DNA of 43,405 nucleotides from an uncultured Verrucomicrobiota bacterium (GTDB lineage: Bacteria > Verrucomicrobiota > Verrucomicrobiia > Verrucomicrobiales > Verrucomicrobiaceae). Location: the NCBI GenBank assembly GCA_903854655.1, contig CAINXC010000249.1, positions 1 to 43,405 on the forward strand, given 5' to 3'. Shown in pieces: positions 38,419 to 43,405 of this stretch. The notes beneath the pieces are model-generated. The model was not told where the DNA came from, searched no databases, and saw nothing but the letters and a program-made list of their open reading frames with translations. Position numbers and translations under genes: made by a program. Each line of letters begins with the position of its first letter. Positions within the stretch are counted from its first letter, which is position 1.

Positions 38419-40137
38419 CTACCCGGCATCCCGGGCGGCCAGTTCCTCCCGCACCTTCGCAACCGTGCGCCATTGCCATGAGCCGCCTCTGTCCATGTCA
38501 AGCACGGCGTCGAAGTGGGCCATCTGATCGTCGGACTTGCCCAGCACCAGATAGGTGATGCCACGCTCCTTGAGCAGGCGAAGCACGTCCGCCGCCTGTT
38601 TGACATCGAAGGCGACGCTCAGGCGGTCCATGAACACAAACTCCGGGGCGGCCAGCACCACTCGCGCCACGCCGATCATCGCCTGTTCGTTAAGGGCGAC
38701 GGTGGAGCCCCATTCGTGTTCGGTGTCGAGACCCCCGGCCTGCTGGAGCACCGAATCAAGGTGCAACTGGCGCAGCACCTTGATGATGTCCTCATCGGGT
38801 GCCGGCTTTGCCGGCGGCGCCGGGGTCAGCAGCGCCCGCAACGTGGCCTTGGGAAGGTAGGGCCGTTCAGGCATGAACAGCATGCCCTCCGGCCCGGGCC
38901 TGGCGATGCGACCGCTGCCATTGCAGCTCAGCCCTGCCGCAGCCTTGAACAGCGCCGCCTTGGCGTGACCCGACTGCCCACGCAGCAGCGAACGCGTGCC
39001 GCGCGGGATTTCAATGCTAAGATCTTTGAGGTAGACCGTTCCGTCCGGGCTGGTCAAAGTCAGGTGGTCGAAGATCACATGCCCAGGCTCCTCGACCACG
39101 TGAATAGGGGAGCAGGAGGTCGAGCAGACATTTTCCATCGCCTCGCCCAGCCGGCCCAGCCGGGCAATCACGGCCGCATAGTTCGAGATGGATTGGAATT
39201 GAGTGACAATGAGGGAAAAGGCCCCCATCAACGCCGCGAACGCCATGGCGGACTGGGTGATCACCCCGAACTCCACCTTCCCCTCGATGAACAAGGGGGC
39301 GACGATCAGCGCAGGCATGATTTGGATCATGTAGTTGTAGCCCGTGGTGAAGAAGCCCAGGGTGCGGTTCACGCCGATCATGCGCCGGGTGTTGGACACC
39401 ACCTCGTTGAGCTTGTCCACCAGGCGCGCGCGCAGCGAAACCTCGCGGTTCAGCAGCGCCAGGGATTCCGCATTCTCACGCACGTGCATGAGTTCGGAGC
39501 GGAAATTGGCCTCCTTGTCGAGCTGCTGGTCATTGAGCCCCACCAGTCTGCGCCCCAGCAGCACCGTCAGCAGCGACCCCACGCCGGCGTACACCACCGC
39601 CCCAATGAACAGGCGCGGACTGATCGACCACAGCACCCCCGAAAAAGCCAGGACGGTGATCGCCGCGTTCAGCGTCATCAGGGCAAACGACAGCGTGGTG
39701 GTGGTGAAGGCGCGCACGTCTTCCGTGATGCGCTGGTCCGGGTTTTCCACCTGGCCGCCTTCCTCAAGCTGGTAGTAGGCCCGCTCCTTGAGGTAGGTGT
39801 CAATCAACTGCCGGGTCTGCCACTCGCGCCAGACCAGCCCAAGGCTTTCCTCCGCATAGCGCGTCATCACTGCGGCCACGGTGGACAGCGCGAACACGCC
39901 GATGTAAAGCCAGGCCTCGCCCACGAAGCGGAGGGTGTTCTTGGCCGCAATGGCGGAGATGAAATCACGGCCCACATAGCTGTTGAGCACGTTCAACCCG
40001 TTGATCCCGATCAGCAGAACAGCCAGTGTCACCGCCAGCCTCATGCCCTTGGGACCAGCTTCCGAGGTGCGGAAACTCTGCACATAGCGTTGAAAGCGCT
40101 GCCATGTCTCGATGCTGATCTTGTGCCCGTTTGCCAT
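38419..40137 (-). CDS. ABC transporter of the SbmA/YddA/ABCD type with a degenerate ATPase domain
   Basis: A 572-residue inner-membrane protein: an ABC_membrane_2-type transmembrane domain (about 35-310) fused to a nucleotide-binding domain (about 360-560). EAA-like features (NPDQRITEDVRAFT) match the SbmA/YddA/peroxisomal ABCD group. The ATPase motifs are altered. Walker A reads GQSGHAKA (387-394), with Gly to Ala392 and Ser/Thr to Ala394 though Lys393 remains. The signature is VALNEQ, with Asn483 for Gly. Walker B is FVFMDR, with Arg505 where the catalytic Glu should be. The H-loop has Lys534 instead of His. ATP hydrolysis is very unlikely. The fold looks intact without frameshift, so the gene seems maintained. 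It starts 13 bases after the glycosidase-type gene and is its probable operon partner. Confidence 0.9.
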   Translation of the reverse strand: MANGHKISIETWQRFQRYVQSFRTSEAGPKGMRLAVTLAVLLIGINGLNVLNSYVGRDFISAIAAKNTLRFVGEAWLYIGVFALSTVAAVMTRYAEESLGLVWREWQTRQLIDTYLKERAYYQLEEGGQVENPDQRITEDVRAFTTTTLSFALMTLNAAITVLAFSGVLWSISPRLFIGAVVYAGVGSLLTVLLGRRLVGLNDQQLDKEANFRSELMHVRENAESLALLNREVSLRARLVDKLNEVVSNTRRMIGVNRTLGFFTTGYNYMIQIMPALIVAPLFIEGKVEFGVITQSAMAFAALMGAFSLIVTQFQSISNYAAVIARLGRLGEAMENVCSTSCSPIHVVEEPGHVIFDHLTLTSPDGTVYLKDLSIEIPRGTRSLLRGQSGHAKAALFKAAAGLSCNGSGRIARPGPEGMLFMPERPYLPKATLRALLTPAPPAKPAPDEDIIKVLRQLHLDSVLQQAGGLDTEHEWGSTVALNEQAMIGVARVVLAAPEFVFMDRLSVAFDVKQAADVLRLLKERGITYLVLGKSDDQMAHFDAVLDMDRGGSWQWRTVAKVREELAARDAG

Positions 40138-40150
40138 TGCTCAGTCGTTG

Positions 40151-43120
40151 TCAATTTTCCGTCTCAATGCCAACCACGGCGGGAAGCGTCAAGATCACCA
40201 CCTCATCACGAGTAAAGTTCAAGAAACGTTCGCCATTCACGGTCACCCGCACCATCGGCGTGCTCAGGGGCGGGCGCAACAGCAGGCCGCCCGAGGGCAC
40301 GCTCAAACCACCTTCAATGTCAAACCGTAGCGCGCCATGCTCCCCACGGGTCAAACGGTAGCTCAGGCTGCCGTGTGCGGTCAGCACCCCCTGCACCACC
40401 ACGCCTTCGCCCTCCAACCACTCAGGAGCGACCCCGGCGGCAAGCACCAGGGCATCGCGGGTTTCGCTCTCAAACACGAACAGGCTGCGCAGCGCCAGCA
40501 CATACTCGGCCGCAATCCAGGTATGAGGCACATCACCCACATGACCGGGTGACAAGGGATCGTGCCAGGAAATCTCCGGCCACTGGTTCCAGGCCAGGGG
40601 CCTTCGGTCGGAAAGGAAGAACCTCAGCAGTTCCAACGCAGCCTCGCGCCTGCCGAGGCGCACAAAAGCGCCGATGATGCGGATCTCGTACGCCGTGTAG
40701 TTGGTCCAGGGCAGCTCGCCCGTGCGCTTCTTGCGCCAGTCGGCGAGGTACTTCTCAAAGGTCCAGTCCACCGTCTGCAGGTTCAGTTCGGCAGGCAGGT
40801 CCAGCAGGGTAATCGCATTCGCGGTGGCGGTGGGATCAAAGTCGGCCCATTCGATGGAGGCAGGGATGTAGTCGAGCGAATGCTTGGTACGGGTTGCCTC
40901 GATGGCAGCATACAGGGCCACAGCAAATCGTGCGGACAGCGCACCCCAGCGCCGCGCTTCGTCCTCATGCCCCAGCAGGCGCGCCATTTGCTCCGCATCG
41001 CGCAGCCCGCGCAATGCCCAGAAATCGTCCCAGAACGAATGCACGGGCTGTGCGAGGTAGCCTTCGTGGCTTACCGAAACGGGCAGCAGCCCGTCAGTGC
41101 CCAGCAAACGCTCGATGCAGCCCACGGCCCGGCTCACGGCGGGCCACATCTCGGCAAGGAAGACCTTGTCACGAGTGAATCGATGGTCATCCATGATCAA
41201 GGCGATGAGCTGGCCATGGCTGTCGTGCTCAACCAGCCAGTCAACCCCGTCACGGTCCACGCAGCAGGGCACGAAGCCGTCCGCACGCTGGAACGGTGCG
41301 TACCAGCGAATGAATTCGCGCACCTCCTTCGCGCAGCCCATCCGCAGCAGCGCCGCGCTCATGATCGAGCCGTCGCGAATCCACGAGCGCGTGTAGCGAC
41401 GCGGCCCTGGTTGCAGCGCCGGGCCTGATTGGGTGATCAGGATGTGCGCAGTTGCCGTCAATTGCGCCCGGATGGCCTCCATCGCCCAGGAGGCTCCTTG
41501 AAGCTGGGTGACCGGCAGCTTCTGAGTCCAGTCAAACGGCGGTTCCTCCCGGTTCTTGATGCTGGTGGCGAACTTCGCCTCCGCCGTCGTTTTCGGCAAA
41601 ACGAAGAACTCAAACGCCAGGGCGCCCGAGGCGTAGCCAAAGGCGTCATGCAGTTCCGTAAGGGGCGGCACAAACCCATTCGCCAGTCGATCCGCGAGAA
41701 AGCCCTCATCGAAGCTGATGGCCCCAAAGATTGCGCCTTCCGTGGCTGGCACCACAACAATGGAATCATTGACCCAGGCCACCCCGTCGCGCCAGGCAAG
41801 GTCATGGATCACGCTCACCCCGCCCACGTTGCGGAAGTGCTGCCAGGGCGGCGTGACTTGGAACGGCCGCAAGGCGGCGAACAGCTTCACCTGCATCGGC
41901 CCGTCTGAAAGGTTCTCGAAATGATAGCGCAGGTGCCGCGCCCCAGCTCCGGCGGAAAGCTCCACCTGCAAGCGCCAGCCCTCGCTCTCCCAAAACACTG
42001 ACGGGACCGGTGCCCAGCCATCCACCAGTTCCTGGTGAATCGCAACATCCGACCAGGTGAACAGCCTGCCATCCACCCAGACAAAGGGCTCAATGGAAAA
42101 CGAGCCCTCATCCACCTCGACAAGGCCTTGCTCATTGATCAACGCGCAGGTCCGCCCCAGGGGCACGCCAACGGGGGTCCACAGGCTCTGCTCGCGGTGC
42201 AGCCAGCGTGGATGCCAGCCGCGCGGCTCCATCTTCGCCACAGCGTGGAAAAACGCCTCGATGGAACGCGAAAACTCAAAGGGTTGCACCCGCAAAGCGA
42301 CCACTCCCGCAGGCTCGTTGAGCTTCAGTCGCAAGTACCTGGCCTTGGTGCCGGGCAGAGACACATGGCTGCGCTTGCCTCCTGCCTTGTTCGTCTTGTG
42401 CAGCGTCCTCCATCGCCGGCCATCATTCGATCCGCTCACCCGGAAGCCGCTCGCAGGCGCCTGGGCCTGCCAATCAATCACCAGCCCGCCGAGCACGCGA
42501 GGAGCGAGGGAATCGAGGGTGATCCACGGGTGCAAATCCCCTGCCCCGGCCCGCCAGCAAGTGGCCTCCGAATCGTCCAGCACCGCAGCCTTGCCGTGTC
42601 CACGTGAAGCGCTGGACACTTGCACCACTGGAGTTTTGGCAAAGCTTTGGTCCTCAATCCTCAGGTCGCTGATCCACACCGAGCCGCGCCCCCCCTCACC
42701 CGCCACGATGGCGAGCTCAATCGCCCCGATTTTGCTGATCGCGCCGCCCCCGGCAGGCCCCCAGGCAAACTCCACCTCCTGGCTCGACACCCGCATCTCC
42801 CGCCAGCCTGCCGGCAGATGGAAATCCTTGCGCTGCCAGCGCCACACGTTCTTGTTCGTGCCGTCCACGAGCTTCAGTTCCAGGTGGTTGACCGGTCCCC
42901 GGCCCCGCAGCCGGAACCGGATCACATAGGCCTCCGGCATCGCCCGCACGACCAGCTTGCGCGCCACCACAAACCCGCCGCCGCCCTTGAAATCGAAATC
43001 CATGCGCAGCGCTCTCCCCTTCGGCGCAGCAACGACCGCGAGTTTCAACTCCGCCTCCCCCGATGCGATGGGAACCCAGCCTTCCAAGTCAGCGAGCAAT
43101 TCAAGGCTGGGGTTTCTCAT
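40151..43120 (-). CDS. Large discoidin (F5/8 type C) and six-hairpin glycosidase-like protein
   Basis: 989 residues from the ATG at 43120, the start favoured by a promoter just upstream; a TTG at 43192 would add 24 residues. An N-terminal carbohydrate-binding-like sandwich (about 1-160) is followed by a discoidin-like domain (about 165-280: VLDDSEATCWRAG, then GFRVSGSNDGRRW). A beta-rich region comes next. Then comes an (alpha/alpha)6 six-hairpin domain (about 530-870) with RYTRSWIRDGSIM near 580, HSFWDDFWALRG and WTNYTAYEIRIIGAF, and a C-terminal beta domain. The architecture resembles GH15/GH63/GH94-like glycosidases. No signal peptide is evident, so it may act in the cytoplasm on imported oligosaccharides. 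The substrate is unknown. It overlaps no gene and leads the pseudo-ABC gene by 13 bases. Confidence 0.85.
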   Translation of the reverse strand: MRNPSLELLADLEGWVPIASGEAELKLAVVAAPKGRALRMDFDFKGGGGFVVARKLVVRAMPEAYVIRFRLRGRGPVNHLELKLVDGTNKNVWRWQRKDFHLPAGWREMRVSSQEVEFAWGPAGGGAISKIGAIELAIVAGEGGRGSVWISDLRIEDQSFAKTPVVQVSSASRGHGKAAVLDDSEATCWRAGAGDLHPWITLDSLAPRVLGGLVIDWQAQAPASGFRVSGSNDGRRWRTLHKTNKAGGKRSHVSLPGTKARYLRLKLNEPAGVVALRVQPFEFSRSIEAFFHAVAKMEPRGWHPRWLHREQSLWTPVGVPLGRTCALINEQGLVEVDEGSFSIEPFVWVDGRLFTWSDVAIHQELVDGWAPVPSVFWESEGWRLQVELSAGAGARHLRYHFENLSDGPMQVKLFAALRPFQVTPPWQHFRNVGGVSVIHDLAWRDGVAWVNDSIVVVPATEGAIFGAISFDEGFLADRLANGFVPPLTELHDAFGYASGALAFEFFVLPKTTAEAKFATSIKNREEPPFDWTQKLPVTQLQGASWAMEAIRAQLTATAHILITQSGPALQPGPRRYTRSWIRDGSIMSAALLRMGCAKEVREFIRWYAPFQRADGFVPCCVDRDGVDWLVEHDSHGQLIALIMDDHRFTRDKVFLAEMWPAVSRAVGCIERLLGTDGLLPVSVSHEGYLAQPVHSFWDDFWALRGLRDAEQMARLLGHEDEARRWGALSARFAVALYAAIEATRTKHSLDYIPASIEWADFDPTATANAITLLDLPAELNLQTVDWTFEKYLADWRKKRTGELPWTNYTAYEIRIIGAFVRLGRREAALELLRFFLSDRRPLAWNQWPEISWHDPLSPGHVGDVPHTWIAAEYVLALRSLFVFESETRDALVLAAGVAPEWLEGEGVVVQGVLTAHGSLSYRLTRGEHGALRFDIEGGLSVPSGGLLLRPPLSTPMVRVTVNGERFLNFTRDEVVILTLPAVVGIETEN

Positions 43121-43132
43121 GGTGGAGGCGGC

Positions 43133-43161
43133 ATTGCACCATGAAGCACCCCGTGAGTCAA
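43133..43161 (-). promoter_or_regulatory. Predicted promoter of the discoidin/six-hairpin gene
   Basis: On the minus strand a -35 box TTGACT (43161-43156) and a -10 box TGCAAT (43138-43133) have a 17-base spacer. The ATG at 43120 lies 12 bases downstream of the -10 box. This supports the chosen start and a very short leader. Confidence 0.4.
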
Positions 43162-43270
43162 TCCCCTCCCCGGCTTTGACCAATTTTGACAAAGCTTTCG
43201 CCTTGGAGCCCTCGACGAAATTCGCTTCCCCTCCGCATGATCTCCCGTCATCATCGCGGCTTCATTTGTC

Positions 43271-43405
43271 ATGAATCTCCGCATCTTACTTGTTCTGGTG
43301 TCCTGTGCGCTCAGCGTGGTCACGGGCCTCGTGCTTTCGCGCGGCGGCCCGGAGGTGTCTCGTGCTGGCACGCGCACGAGACCGCTCATCGGCCTGTCGA
43401 TGGAC
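43271..43405 (+). CDS. Exported protein, N-terminal fragment, possibly a sugar ABC-transporter binding protein
   Basis: Only 45 residues are in the window. It starts with a signal peptide (MNLRILLVLVSCALSVVTGL) and then RPLIGLSMD. The last segment is typical of the first strand of periplasmic sugar-binding proteins of the xylose/ribose class, which begin with IG.SMD and then contact the ligand. It is divergent from the glycosidase-type gene, with 150 bases between starts, so uptake and breakdown of a sugar may be linked. The call rests on a few residues. Confidence 0.5.
   Translation, partial: MNLRILLVLVSCALSVVTGLVLSRGGPEVSRAGTRTRPLIGLSMD

Noticed and set aside
38515..40215. Plus-strand frame of 566 codons opposite the ABC-type gene
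   Set aside because: It is rich in His/Gln/Arg with no domain or signal; the minus strand has clear transmembrane and NBD structure.

Overview
The window reads as chromosomal DNA of a free-living Verrucomicrobiota bacterium, of the Verrucomicrobium/Prosthecobacter type. The evidence is high GC, a Tat-exported Gfo/Idh/MocA oxidoreductase, a planctomycete-type cytochrome c protein fused to an FGE-like domain, a PEP-CTERM protein, and a giant exported repeat protein. This assignment is inferred from gene content, not from a marker gene. I saw no rRNA, tRNA, CRISPR array, insertion sequence, integrase or phage gene.

Layout. 1-2521 (-) is most of a five-PAS sensor histidine kinase that runs off the left edge. 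2617-4704 (-) holds a Tat-exported oxidoreductase and an SGNH hydrolase. 4929-8985 (+) holds a secreted two-repeat Thr-rich protein, a GYD protein, a secreted propeller-like protein and a PLP aminotransferase. 9320-20638 (+) is one gene for a 3772-residue exported protein with ten SdrD-B-like, probably calcium-binding repeats. It is followed closely by a PEP-CTERM protein (20698-21399). 21451-25809 (+) encodes a Ski2-like helicase and the double cytochrome c/FGE-like protein, closed by a clear terminator. 25881-29155 (-) is a probable regulon: membrane protein, winged-helix regulator, IspH, a ferritin-like protein and a lipoprotein. Near-identical palindromic sites lie in front of the regulator operon (two copies) and in front of ispH (one copy). 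29331-31804 (+) is a cyclic-di-AMP/cell-wall cluster: diadenylate cyclase, a miniature YbbR-like membrane segment and glmM. 31872-36605 holds a methyltransferase, an ECF sigma factor, a phosphoglycolate phosphatase-type HAD protein, an RppH-type Nudix hydrolase and a SulP transporter. 36624-43405 holds 6-phosphofructokinase, a small secreted protein, an ABC-type exporter with a degenerate ATPase domain, a large discoidin/six-hairpin glycosidase-type protein, and the first codons of an exported protein that may be a sugar-binding protein.

Three observations stand out. The first is the operator family tying an HTH regulator to isoprenoid synthesis and a di-iron protein. The second is the pseudo-ABC transporter, in which Walker A, signature, Walker B glutamate and H-loop are all altered. 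The third is a recurring promoter layout in which the -10 box lies only 6-12 bases before the start codon and no ribosome-binding site is visible, implying that leaderless mRNAs are common here.
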